Below, piece by piece: positions 8,183 to 14,822 of a stretch of 17,812 bases of DNA. This DNA is from JBBQBQ01 sp038317685. GTDB taxonomy: Bacteria; Desulfobacterota; Desulfuromonadia; Desulfuromonadales; DDH964. The notes below the pieces were generated by a model. It made no database searches and was not told the origin of the DNA. It saw only the letters and a list, made by a program, of their open reading frames with translations. The translations under genes were made by a program, and so were the position numbers. The stretch is taken from NCBI GenBank assembly GCA_038317685.1, contig JBBQBQ010000049.1, forward strand, positions 1 through 17,812, read 5' to 3'. Positions within the stretch are counted from its first letter, which is position 1; the number at the start of each line of letters is the position of its first letter.

Positions 8183-8886
8183 ATGTCGAACAACGTCCGT
8201 AACCCCGATTCGCCTCTTCCCTGCCATCAGGACATTGAGGCAGCCCCTCCCCTCGAGGCCCTGAAACGTATCGGTGTCCGGATGCTTGACCGGGTGCGCA
8301 TCGCCGCCCTCCCCGACTCCGACCTCAGAACCTCCGTGCAAAACATCTCCCGTCTCAATGGCGCCATCGTTTTCAGCGACCGACTGCCCCGGGATGAACT
8401 CCGTGACATCGAAATCTTTTCGTCCCGGCTGATTGAGGCCCTGGAGACCATCCGGGAGCAGTCGACATCAAAGCTTCACCCTCAACGTAGGGGTGAGTCT
8501 GCTGACGCTCGAATCAGGCATCCGCGGCGACACCACCTGGGAAAAGCTTGAGCTCCTCGGCCAGAAACGGATCATCGCCGCCGCGGACCTGAAAACCATC
8601 AAAAATTCCTTTGATATCCTCCTGCGACTGCGAATGCAGCAGCAACTGAGGGCACTATCGATGGGGGCACACTTCTACCAACGATGTCCCCCCCTCGGTC
8701 ATGCCCGAGGAGGAACGCACTCCATTTCGTCAGGTTCTCAAAGGGGTCCACCTGTTGCGGAAGCTGCTCCGCAGTACCAACTCAACTTCATCTCGCGCTG
8801 ATGGGGTATACGCCTGGGGTCCACGGAGAGGGGGGCTGGCAGGGGCTTATGCAGGGTTGCCCGGGGCGGTTTCCCGCCGCAGGTAA
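8183..8886 (+). pseudogene. Decayed remnant resembling a DUF294 nucleotidyltransferase-like protein
   Basis: No single frame runs through this 0.7-kb stretch, but three consecutive + strand frames give a coherent protein. Frame A starts at ATG 8183 and stays sensible to about 8460 (PPLEALKRIGVRMLDRVRIA onward). A second frame, from about 8464 to 8664, encodes DTTWEKLELLGQKRI and KNSFDILLRLRMQQQLRAL. This resembles the C-terminal DUF294_C helical domain (nTxxRLxxL ... lRLrxQl). A third frame from about 8668 encodes NDVPPSVMPEEERTPFRQVL, which also matches the end of that domain, and stays open to 8886. The breaks fall near AAA at 8470-8472 and the G5 run at 8663-8667. The catalytic nucleotidyltransferase part expected between the first two pieces is absent. 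DUF294 proteins often neighbour ActP symporters and DnaQ-like exonucleases, which supports the call. The N-terminal piece may have another origin. The last 40 bases overlap the convergent gene. Confidence 0.55.
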
Positions 8887-9644
8887 TCCAGGATTTCCTT
8901 CAACGTCTCGACAATGAGCCGTTCGTCCCTGGGGAATTCGAAGGGGGAAAGTTCCAGAGTGAGGGTTTCATCGTAACCGATGGTGCTCAGATGGTTCAAA
9001 AAGCGGGTCAACGGGAGGATGCCGCGACCGGGCAGGAGGTGTTCCCGGCCATGACCGTAATCCGAGAAATGGATGTTTTTGACCCGGCCGGTCTGGTGAA
9101 AAAGATAAAAATTATTGATGAAACTGGTCTTCCCCGAGCCCATGTGGGTACAGTCAAAAGTCTGGTAGAGGTTTTTCTCTGTAATAAACTCAATCATTTT
9201 TTCGCTTTGGGAAAGGAGGTTCTCGTTGATCTTGAGTTTCCCCACCCAGGGCATGTTTTCGAGGGTGACGAGCACCTTCCCACTACCCACCTCCTCTTGA
9301 AAATCCCGGATTCCCTTCATCCAGCGCCAGAACCCGATTTCGAACCCGAACCAGGAGGGCGGATGGAAGTTGACCAGAGGGACTCCGGTCTCAGCCGCGA
9401 GCTGTACGGAGCGTTTGAGGGAGTCGACCGGCCCACCCCAACCGTCCAAAGTCATGAAGGGGGAATGGATGGAAAGAATCGGCATAATTCTGGAGAGTTC
9501 CCCCACCAGTTGGTAGGCATTGACATGCTCGAAGTCCTGATTGATGATCAGCTCCAGGCCGTCGAATCCAGCCTCAGCTGCCATCTCGAAGACTTTCTGA
9601 AGGGGAAAGATAAAGAGCGTCCCGGTGGAGACGGAGATCCGCAT
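8847..9644 (-). CDS. Sugar phosphate isomerase/epimerase-like TIM-barrel protein (xylose isomerase-like / AP endonuclease family 2 fold)
   Basis: A 265-residue protein with the pattern of xylose-isomerase-like TIM barrels. It begins with a short strand (MRISVSTGTLF) and AAEAGFDGLEL. Conserved metal or active-site positions are visible: H60 (SIHSPF), H94 (NFHPPS), E129 (TLENMP), D164 and H167 (FDCTHMG), H192 and D195 (IHFSDYG) and E231 (LTLELSP). Relatives are divalent-metal isomerases and epimerases acting on sugars or inositols, or endonuclease IV-like enzymes; the substrate cannot be read from the sequence. The start follows a modest GAGGG (9648-9652 on the - strand). It lies 32 bases downstream of the universal stress protein gene on the same strand, so the two are probably co-transcribed from the divergent promoter region. 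Its end meets the decayed gene coming from the left. Confidence 0.85.
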   Translation of the reverse strand: MRISVSTGTLFIFPLQKVFEMAAEAGFDGLELIINQDFEHVNAYQLVGELSRIMPILSIHSPFMTLDGWGGPVDSLKRSVQLAAETGVPLVNFHPPSWFGFEIGFWRWMKGIRDFQEEVGSGKVLVTLENMPWVGKLKINENLLSQSEKMIEFITEKNLYQTFDCTHMGSGKTSFINNFYLFHQTGRVKNIHFSDYGHGREHLLPGRGILPLTRFLNHLSTIGYDETLTLELSPFEFPRDERLIVETLKEILDYLRRETAPGNPA

Positions 9645-9676
9645 TGACCCTCAACCCTGGCTGCGAACTGGTTTCA

Positions 9677-10129
9677 TTAGCGCACGATATAAACTGAACA
9701 ACGGGCGTGAAGAGCCACCTTGGTGGAGACGCTGCCCAGCAGGGTTCGTTTCATACGGCCCTTGCCCGAGGACCCGATGACGATGACATCGCATTCCCGG
9801 TCCTCGGCCAGGCCGAGAATCTCCTCGGCGGCGTCCCCATAGACCACAAGGCCTTCCAGCGGCACCCCGGCGTCGGTCGCCGATCTTTCGACGACATAGA
9901 AGAGACGTCTGCGCGTTTCTTCCCAATCGGGGCGTTCAGTGGCAGGGACTGAAGGAAAAAAATCGGCAAAAGAGGGGGGTCGCATACTGGGTAGGACCAA
10001 AACGGCATAGACTTTGCTTTTCATTCCGCTGCCCCTCCCGGCGGCCAATCGTATCGCCTCCTCGGCCGCTTTGTCGGATTGGGGAGAACCATCGATGGCA
10101 ACCAGGATTTTTTTGCCCAGATTAAGCAT
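9677..10129 (-). CDS. Universal stress protein (UspA family, ATP-binding type)
   Basis: A 150-residue single Usp domain. It opens with the strand KKILVAIDGSPQSDKA, including D13, and ends with the nucleotide-binding motif G119-x2-G122-x9-G132-S133 (IGSSGKGRMKRTLLGSVS) followed by HARCSVYIVR. This motif marks the ATP-binding branch of the family, as in MJ0577. These cytoplasmic proteins accumulate under starvation and other stress; the partner here is unknown. The gene is the first of a two-gene - strand unit with the TIM-barrel protein and is divergent from an IclR-family regulator. A sigma-70-like promoter can be seen upstream on the - strand. Confidence 0.92.
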   Translation of the reverse strand: MLNLGKKILVAIDGSPQSDKAAEEAIRLAAGRGSGMKSKVYAVLVLPSMRPPSFADFFPSVPATERPDWEETRRRLFYVVERSATDAGVPLEGLVVYGDAAEEILGLAEDRECDVIVIGSSGKGRMKRTLLGSVSTKVALHARCSVYIVR

Positions 10130-10159
10130 GGCAGACTCCGGAAGGAAGAGATGGGGTTC

Positions 10160-10189
10160 AATCTAACGGAAAGGCTTTCCCCCTGTCAA
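10160..10189 (-). promoter_or_regulatory. Probable sigma-70 promoter for the usp/TIM-barrel unit
   Basis: On the - strand a perfect -35 box TTGACA (complement of 10184-10189) is followed after 18 bases by TAGATT (complement of 10160-10165), about 30 bases before the usp start. The -10 box is weak, and an alternative TTAGAT at 17 bases is weaker still. The perfect -35 box and its placement in the divergent region support the call. Confidence 0.45.
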
Positions 10190-10211
10190 CGCTTGTCGGT
10201 TGCAGTTGACA
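10184..10211. promoter_or_regulatory. Inverted repeat joining the two divergent -35 boxes (possible operator)
   Basis: TGTCAAC (10184-10190) and GTTGACA (10205-10211) are perfect 7-base inverted arms separated by 14 bases. Each arm contains the -35 box of one of two back-to-back promoters. A dimeric regulator bound here could control both directions; the adjacent IclR-family protein is the natural candidate, but this is inference. Two facing TTGACA boxes make part of the symmetry inevitable. Confidence 0.4.
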
Positions 10212-10234
10212 ATCATAGAACAACATTTTATTAT
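10206..10234 (+). promoter_or_regulatory. Distal sigma-70 promoter facing the IclR-family gene
   Basis: A perfect TTGACA (10206-10211) is followed after exactly 17 bases by TATTAT (10229-10234), 5 of 6 matches to the consensus, in an AT-rich patch. It would give a leader of about 165 bases before the IclR-family start codon at 10406. This is the best promoter match seen in the window. Confidence 0.65.
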
Positions 10235-10331
10235 TCATCCACCATCGTCGGGATGGGTCTATCACGAGCATGGGTCCCCTCAGGAAAATCGGGGGATGGA
10301 GCGCACATTTTGACAATCGGTCCGGTTCTAC

Positions 10332-10359
10332 TTGACATGCGCCCGCGAATTTATAAGAT
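10332..10359 (+). promoter_or_regulatory. Possible proximal promoter for the IclR-family gene
   Basis: A second perfect TTGACA (10332-10337) is followed after 16 bases by TAAGAT (10354-10359), with an overlapping TATAAG at a short 14-base spacing. It lies about 47 bases before the start codon. A further TTGACA at 10310-10315 has no good -10 partner. Confidence 0.4.
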
Positions 10360-10405
10360 GAGGGCGGCGCCTGCCTTGAAATCTCAGCGAGAGGGATAAA
10401 TCACC

Positions 10406-11188
10406 ATGGCAAAGAAGGACAAAGCAGAATATATCATCCAGGCAGTCTCCCATGCCCTCGATTTATTGGAGCAGTTTCATGGCGATGTCGACGAACTCGG
10501 CGTCACGGAGCTTTCCAAGCGGCTGAAATTGCATAAGAACAACGTCTTCAGGCTCCTCGCAACCCTCGAATCGAGGGGCTATATTGAGCAGAACCGGGCC
10601 ACCGAAAACTACCGTCTCGGCCTCAAGTCTCTGGAACTCGGCCAGACCTTCATCAAGCAGATGGGGTTGTTGCGGCAGGCCAAACCGATTCTGGAGAAAT
10701 TGGTCTCCCTCTGCAACGAAACCACCTACGTGGCAATCTTCAAGGAAGGCTACATCGTCTACCTCGATGTTGTCGAAACCGACCTGACGGTCCGGGTGGT
10801 CTCCCGGGTCGGGTCCCGCCTTCCCTCCTACTGCACTGCCGCCGGCAAGGTCCATTTGGCCTTCATGTCCGACGAAGAGGTCGATTCATTGCTGCCGATC
10901 GGCGATCTGAAGAGCTATACCCCCATGACCATCGTCGACCGCGAAGCCTTGAAACAGGAGTTGCACAAAACCGCCGAACAGGGCTTCGCTATCGACAACG
11001 AAGAACTGGACCTCGGGGTGCGCTGCGTGGCGGCACCGATCCGGGACTACACCCGCCGCATCGTCGGAGCAGTCAGCATTTCCGGACCGTCGATGAGGCT
11101 GAGCGACGAGCGAATCGAAAAGGAACTCATCCCCCTGGTCCTCCAGGCGGGGGATGAACTCTCCACCAGACTCGGTTTCCACCGCTAA
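10406..11188 (+). CDS. IclR-family transcriptional regulator
   Basis: A 260-residue protein with an N-terminal winged helix-turn-helix (about residues 12-70; VTELSKRLKLHKNNVFRLLA then TLESRGYIEQ) and a C-terminal IclR effector domain (about 85-255). Typical segments include VSRVGSRLPSYCTAAGKVHLAF and LGVRCVAAPI. The ATG at 10406 follows GAGAGGG (10390-10396). IclR proteins are dimers that repress or activate genes for catabolism of acids, aromatics or glyoxylate and often control themselves and a divergent gene. Here the divergent unit encodes a stress protein and a TIM-barrel enzyme. The effector cannot be told from the sequence. A strong terminator follows, so the gene is probably transcribed alone. 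Confidence 0.93.
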   Translation: MAKKDKAEYIIQAVSHALDLLEQFHGDVDELGVTELSKRLKLHKNNVFRLLATLESRGYIEQNRATENYRLGLKSLELGQTFIKQMGLLRQAKPILEKLVSLCNETTYVAIFKEGYIVYLDVVETDLTVRVVSRVGSRLPSYCTAAGKVHLAFMSDEEVDSLLPIGDLKSYTPMTIVDREALKQELHKTAEQGFAIDNEELDLGVRCVAAPIRDYTRRIVGAVSISGPSMRLSDERIEKELIPLVLQAGDELSTRLGFHR

Positions 11189-11211
11189 GGTGTCACTCCC
11201 TTTGGCCGATC

Positions 11212-11244
11212 AAAAAAAATCCCCCTGTCTCCAGGGGGTTTTTT
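11212..11244 (+). terminator. Rho-independent terminator after the IclR-family gene
   Basis: A perfect 7-base stem CCCCCTG (11221-11227) / CAGGGGG (11232-11238) with a TCTC loop is followed by TTTTTT (11239-11244). It is preceded by eight A residues (11212-11219), so it could also work on the - strand. Confidence 0.9.
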
Positions 11245-11385
11245 CGTTTCGTCGGATGGGCGTCCGATCGGGGCAAAAAGCCGGAATCCCCGGGGATGTC
11301 CCTCACGGCGGCGGGCCAAATCCGGCTCACGACGCTGGCGAACCGGCAACGATGCCCGTCCCCGCTAGCCGGAGCAGAGGCTGAT

Positions 11386-12216
11386 ATGCAGATCACCGGC
11401 TTGGTGGAGCAGGCCCTCCGGGATGGCGTTTCTGACGTTTCTGCCCGGCCGTTTCTGATTCCGGCCGCCGGTCCCTGCCAAGGCCGGGTCCTTCTCGTTC
11501 ACGGCTTCACCGCCACCCCCTGGGAGATGCGACACCTGGGCGAGAGCCTGGCCGGAGCAGGATTTACGGCCCTGGGGATTCGCCTCCCCGGCCATGGCAC
11601 CGATTCCGACGATTTGGCGGGACGCAGTTTTCGCGAGTGGTTGACGGCGGTTGAGGACGGTCTGACGATCCTCACTGCTGAAGGTGGGCCGATCTATGGC
11701 ATCGGCATGAGCACCGGGGGACTGCTGCTGGCCCTTTTGGCAAGAGAACGGTCCCTGGCCGGACTGGTGCTCCTCTCCCCGTTCCTGCGGCTGGCCCACC
11801 CCCTGGCCCCCTTCGCCGGGCTGTTGAGCCGCTGGTTCCCATTTCAGGAACGACCTTTGGCCGGGCCTGCGGCCGCCCATTACTACTCGCGCCGACCTTT
11901 GGCCGGCATCGCCCAGGTACGGCAACTGACCCGGGAGCTGGCCGGACAACTCCCCGCCATAACCACCCCAACCCTGGTCCTGGCCGCCGAGGGGGACCAG
12001 ACCGTTGACCTGGCCAGCGGCCTCGATCTCTTTCAGCGGCTGGGGAGCCACCGCAAGGAGTACCATCGTTTCGGTCCCGAGGTGCCGCACGTCCTGACGA
12101 CCGAGGAAAATCCGCGCTGGCCGCAGACCCTGGAGTTGATCCTCGATTTTCTTAATGATTTGGCGGGGGAGGGACCCTGGGGAGAAGTTTCCCCAGGAGG
12201 GACTCGGCCTGACTGA
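11386..12216 (+). CDS. Alpha/beta hydrolase, carboxylesterase/monoacylglycerol lipase-like
   Basis: A 276-residue alpha/beta hydrolase with a complete catalytic triad in order: nucleophile S109 in GIGMSTGG, D204 in AAEGDQTVD, and H235 in EVPHVLTTEE. The oxyanion segment VLLVHGFTATPWEMRHLGES and LPGHG resemble Geobacillus Est30-type thermostable carboxylesterases. It has no signal peptide, so it is probably cytoplasmic and acts on short or medium acyl esters or monoglycerides; the true substrate is unknown. I chose ATG 11386, after a GGAGCAGAGG stretch, because translation from an upstream codon at 11296 adds 30 residues without family character. The gene ends 65 bases inside the convergent coaE. 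RPLAG occurs twice, encoded by a 14-base direct repeat (11851-11864 and 11893-11906). Confidence 0.88.
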   Translation: MQITGLVEQALRDGVSDVSARPFLIPAAGPCQGRVLLVHGFTATPWEMRHLGESLAGAGFTALGIRLPGHGTDSDDLAGRSFREWLTAVEDGLTILTAEGGPIYGIGMSTGGLLLALLARERSLAGLVLLSPFLRLAHPLAPFAGLLSRWFPFQERPLAGPAAAHYYSRRPLAGIAQVRQLTRELAGQLPAITTPTLVLAAEGDQTVDLASGLDLFQRLGSHRKEYHRFGPEVPHVLTTEENPRWPQTLELILDFLNDLAGEGPWGEVSPGGTRPD

Positions 12217-12766
12217 CGGTGGCTTCCAGGGAACCCGAATTGTCGATAACGAAATCGGCACGGGCGACTTTTTCCTCCTGGGGAAGCTGGGCCGCGATCC
12301 TGGCCCGAGCGTCCTCTTCAGCCAGTTGGTCACGCGCCATCAGCCGCAGCAGCTGGACATCCGGGTCGACCCGTACCACCAGAATCCGGTCGACGCGCCC
12401 CTCGGCCCCGGCCTCGAAGAGGAGAGGCGCCTCGTAGACGATCAACGCTTCCCCCTGGTCGCGGAGCGCTCCCAGGCGGACTTCGGCCAGAGCCACAATG
12501 GCCGGATGGATCATGGCGTTAAGGTCGATCCGAGCTTGCGGGTCGTTGAAGATCAGGCGGGCCAAGCCGGGTCGGTCGAGGCCGCCGGTCTCATCCAGAA
12601 TCCCGGGTCCGAAGCGCTCGACCAAGTGTCGCAAGGTCGGCGTGTTCGGGCCCACCACCTCCCGTGCCAGTTGGTCGGCACTGACGACCGGAATGCCGCG
12701 CCTCTGAAAGATGCGACTCACGCTGCTTTTGCCTGCGGCGATGCCGCCGGTGATGCCAAGGACCAT
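12152..12766 (-). CDS. coaE: Dephospho-CoA kinase
   Basis: A 204-residue P-loop kinase of normal length for CoaE. It has the Walker A motif GGIAAGKS at residues 7-14, the VVSADQLAREVV segment with D31, and further family segments at LIFNDPQARIDLNAMIHP, YEAPLLFEAGAE (lid/substrate region) and RILVVRVDPDVQLLRLMARD. It phosphorylates the ribose 3'-OH of dephospho-CoA with ATP, the last step of coenzyme A synthesis, in the cytoplasm. It is single-copy and normally essential. The C-terminus is proline-rich (RVPPPPNH). Its 3' end overlaps the convergent hydrolase gene by 65 bases, and it is divergent from an acyl-CoA synthetase, an enzyme that consumes CoA. Confidence 0.95.
   Translation of the reverse strand: MVLGITGGIAAGKSSVSRIFQRRGIPVVSADQLAREVVGPNTPTLRHLVERFGPGILDETGGLDRPGLARLIFNDPQARIDLNAMIHPAIVALAEVRLGALRDQGEALIVYEAPLLFEAGAEGRVDRILVVRVDPDVQLLRLMARDQLAEEDARARIAAQLPQEEKVARADFVIDNSGSLEATVSQAESLLGKLLPRVPPPPNH
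12176..12197. other. Perfect hairpin inside the overlapping 3' ends of the hydrolase and coaE genes
   Basis: CCTGGGGA (12176-12183) and TCCCCAGG (12190-12197) form a perfect 8-base stem with a 6-base loop. There is no T run on either strand, so it is not a classic terminator. It lies where two convergent transcripts overlap and could stabilise or attenuate both. Confidence 0.4.
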
Positions 12767-12784
12767 GACAACCTGCTAAAATGA

Positions 12785-12797
12785 GTATTTTAAATAC
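12785..12797. promoter_or_regulatory. Palindrome GTATTT-T-AAATAC between coaE and the acyl-CoA synthetase gene
   Basis: A 13-base dyad with perfect 6-base arms lies in the AT-rich core of the divergent intergenic region. TGCTAAAAT at 12773-12781 looks like an extended -10 box for the + strand gene. The site could be an operator or simply AT-rich promoter sequence; nothing identifies a regulator. Confidence 0.3.
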
Positions 12798-12872
12798 GTT
12801 TTCATATCCGGCCTGAAAATGTCAACCGGTTTTCCCCTGCCGTGCCGGCGGCCCGCCCTCCGAGGAGCAGCC

Positions 12873-14714
12873 ATGGAAGAAACCATCCCCCGCATGATCC
12901 TGAAGCGTGCCCAGGAAGATCCCGGTCGAACCGTCTTCATGCAAAAAATCGGGGAGCGCTATGGTGCCATCCCCTGGTCGGAACTGGAGCGACAGATTTA
13001 TCGCTTCGGCAAGAGCCTCCTCGCCAGCGGTGTCGCCGCCGGTGACCGCGTGGCGATCATGGCCCCCAACTGCCCTAACTGGGCTTACGCCGATCTCGGG
13101 GCCATGGCGGCCGGTGCGGTGACGGTACCGGTCTACCACACCGAAGGACTGGAGGCACTGCTGCATATCGTCAACGATTCGGGAAGCCGGCTCCTCTTCC
13201 TGGGATCGGTCTTGACCGCCCGGGAGCTTGCGGAACATCTGGAAGAGCTGCCTGAGCTCAAGACCATCGTCCTGCTGGTGGACGGCTTCGAACACCCCCG
13301 CTTCCTGCCCCTGGACGCCTTCCTCGCCCAGGCCGAACAGATTGTCGATGCGGACCTCCAGAACCGTTTGGACCACGCCCGCGCAGAGGCTACCGCGACT
13401 CTGGTCTATACCTCTGGAACCACCGGCCTCCCAAAGGGGGCTATCCTGACCCACTCCAACATCCTCGCCAACGTTCGCGCGGCGGTCAGCGTCTTTACCC
13501 TCGGCCCGGACGACATCTGCCTCTCCTTTCTCCCCCTTTCCCACGTTTTTGAGCGGGTTGACGGTTACTATCTGATGCTCCACCAGCGCGCAATCATAGC
13601 CTATGCCGAGGATATCGACACCGTCCCCCTCAATCTCACCGAGGTCAAGCCGACGGTCGTCATCAGTGTTCCGCGTCTTTACGAAAAGATGTTCGCCCGG
13701 ATCATGGAGCGGGTCCTCTCCGGACCGTGGTTGAAAAAGCAGCTTTTTTTCGGGGCCCTTAAAATCGGCCGCGCTTATGCGACCAAAGTTCTGGCCAACC
13801 AGACCCCCGGCGGCCTGTTGCAGGTCGCCATGGGGGCCGCCCGCCGCGCCGTCTTCAGCAAACTGCAGGAACGCCTCGGTGGGCGGCTGCGCTTCTTCAT
13901 CTCCGGCGGCGCCCCACTGGGACGCGAAATTGCAGAGTTTTTTCTGGCGGCCGGCATCCCCATCTACGAAGGCTATGGTCTCACCGAAACGGCGGCCGGC
14001 ATCGCCGTCAATTCGCCGGGGCAGATGCGTCTCGGCAGCGTCGGCCTCCCCTTCCCGGGGACCGACCTTCGGATTGACGCAGACGGCGAGATCCTGGTCC
14101 GCGGCCCCGGCGTCTTTCAAGGGTACTGGCAGCGTCCCGAGTTGACCGCCGAAACCTTCGACGAGAGCTGGTTCAAAACCGGAGATATTGGCCGGCTCGA
14201 TGCTAACGGCTTCCTGACCATCACAGATCGCAAGAAGGATTTAATCATCACCGCCGGCGGCGAAAACATTGCTCCGCAGAATCTTGAGAACCTCTTTAAA
14301 AGTGATAAATACCTGGCCAATGCCTTGGTCTACGGTGATCGCAAGCCATTTCTGACAGCCCTGCTGGTCCCCAATTTTGACAATCTGGAAAAATACGCCC
14401 GTTACAAAAAAATCGATTTTCTCAACCACTGCGACCTGGTGGGCCATCCAAGGGTCCTCGACCTGTTGAGGCGCCGCATCGACCGTCTGCAAGAGAACCT
14501 GCCGCCCTTCAACCGGGTCAAACGCTTTACCCTTCTGTCCCGGGATTTTTCCAGTGCGGAAGGGGAAGTCACCCCGACCCTCAAGCTCAAGCGCAAGGTG
14601 GTCGCCGCCCACTTCCAGCAGGTCCTGGAAACGATGTATCTCCCCCAGGCTTCCGGTAACCACGACCGCAGTTTCTGCGGAGGGGACAGCGACTCGACCA
14701 TCGCGGCCAAGTGA
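12873..14714 (+). CDS. Long-chain fatty acid-CoA ligase (AMP-forming, FadD/FAA-like)
   Basis: A 613-residue member of the adenylate-forming family, of the long bacterial type. It has the P-loop YTSGTTGLPKGA at 179-190, an FISGGAPLGREIAEFF segment, YEGYGLTET at about 365-373, TGDIGRLD from T436 (D438 binds the AMP ribose), DRKKDLIITAGGENIAPQNL, and the C-terminal lysine region TPTLKLKRKVV from T567. It activates a fatty acid with ATP and CoA to acyl-CoA plus AMP and PPi, at the inner face of the membrane. ATG 12873 is chosen because GAGGAG (12862-12867) lies five bases upstream; an in-frame upstream ATG at 12819 has no ribosome binding site. It is divergent from coaE. No clear terminator follows. 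Substrate chain length cannot be read from the sequence. Confidence 0.92.
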   Translation: MEETIPRMILKRAQEDPGRTVFMQKIGERYGAIPWSELERQIYRFGKSLLASGVAAGDRVAIMAPNCPNWAYADLGAMAAGAVTVPVYHTEGLEALLHIVNDSGSRLLFLGSVLTARELAEHLEELPELKTIVLLVDGFEHPRFLPLDAFLAQAEQIVDADLQNRLDHARAEATATLVYTSGTTGLPKGAILTHSNILANVRAAVSVFTLGPDDICLSFLPLSHVFERVDGYYLMLHQRAIIAYAEDIDTVPLNLTEVKPTVVISVPRLYEKMFARIMERVLSGPWLKKQLFFGALKIGRAYATKVLANQTPGGLLQVAMGAARRAVFSKLQERLGGRLRFFISGGAPLGREIAEFFLAAGIPIYEGYGLTETAAGIAVNSPGQMRLGSVGLPFPGTDLRIDADGEILVRGPGVFQGYWQRPELTAETFDESWFKTGDIGRLDANGFLTITDRKKDLIITAGGENIAPQNLENLFKSDKYLANALVYGDRKPFLTALLVPNFDNLEKYARYKKIDFLNHCDLVGHPRVLDLLRRRIDRLQENLPPFNRVKRFTLLSRDFSSAEGEVTPTLKLKRKVVAAHFQQVLETMYLPQASGNHDRSFCGGDSDSTIAAK

Positions 14715-14738
14715 AATCCCGGGAACTCCATTAGACCA

Positions 14739-14767
14739 TTTACAAGCTGGGGCACAGACGCTATTTT
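14739..14767 (+). promoter_or_regulatory. Probable sigma-70 promoter for the HEAT/HD-GYP operon
   Basis: TTTACA (14739-14744, 5 of 6 matches) and TATTTT (14762-14767, 4 of 6) are separated by 17 bases, starting 25 bases after the acyl-CoA synthetase stop and ending 55 bases before the proposed TTG start. Confidence 0.5.
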
Positions 14768-14810
14768 ATAGGCATTGTAGCGACGCGGACCGTGCGGCCT
14801 TGTGGCGGAA

Positions 14811-14816
14811 GAGGGA
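14811..14816 (+). promoter_or_regulatory. Ribosome binding site supporting a TTG start
   Basis: GAGGGA lies six bases upstream of TTG 14823. The in-frame alternative, GTG 14802, has no such signal and would bury this site inside the gene. Confidence 0.6.
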
Positions 14817-14822
14817 CAGACC

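Noticed and set aside
11286..11297. Perfect 12-base palindrome ATCCCCGGGGAT upstream of the hydrolase gene.
   Set aside because: Short GC palindromes are common at this base composition. No promoter boxes flank it and nothing points to a regulator.
11851..11906. 14-base direct repeat CGACCTTTGGCCGG inside the hydrolase gene.
   Set aside because: It encodes RPLAG twice in frame and is probably a coincidence of codon use, not a mobile or regulatory repeat.
14802..14822. GTG at 14802 as the start of the HEAT-repeat protein.
   Set aside because: It lacks a ribosome binding site, while TTG 14823 has GAGGGA six bases upstream.
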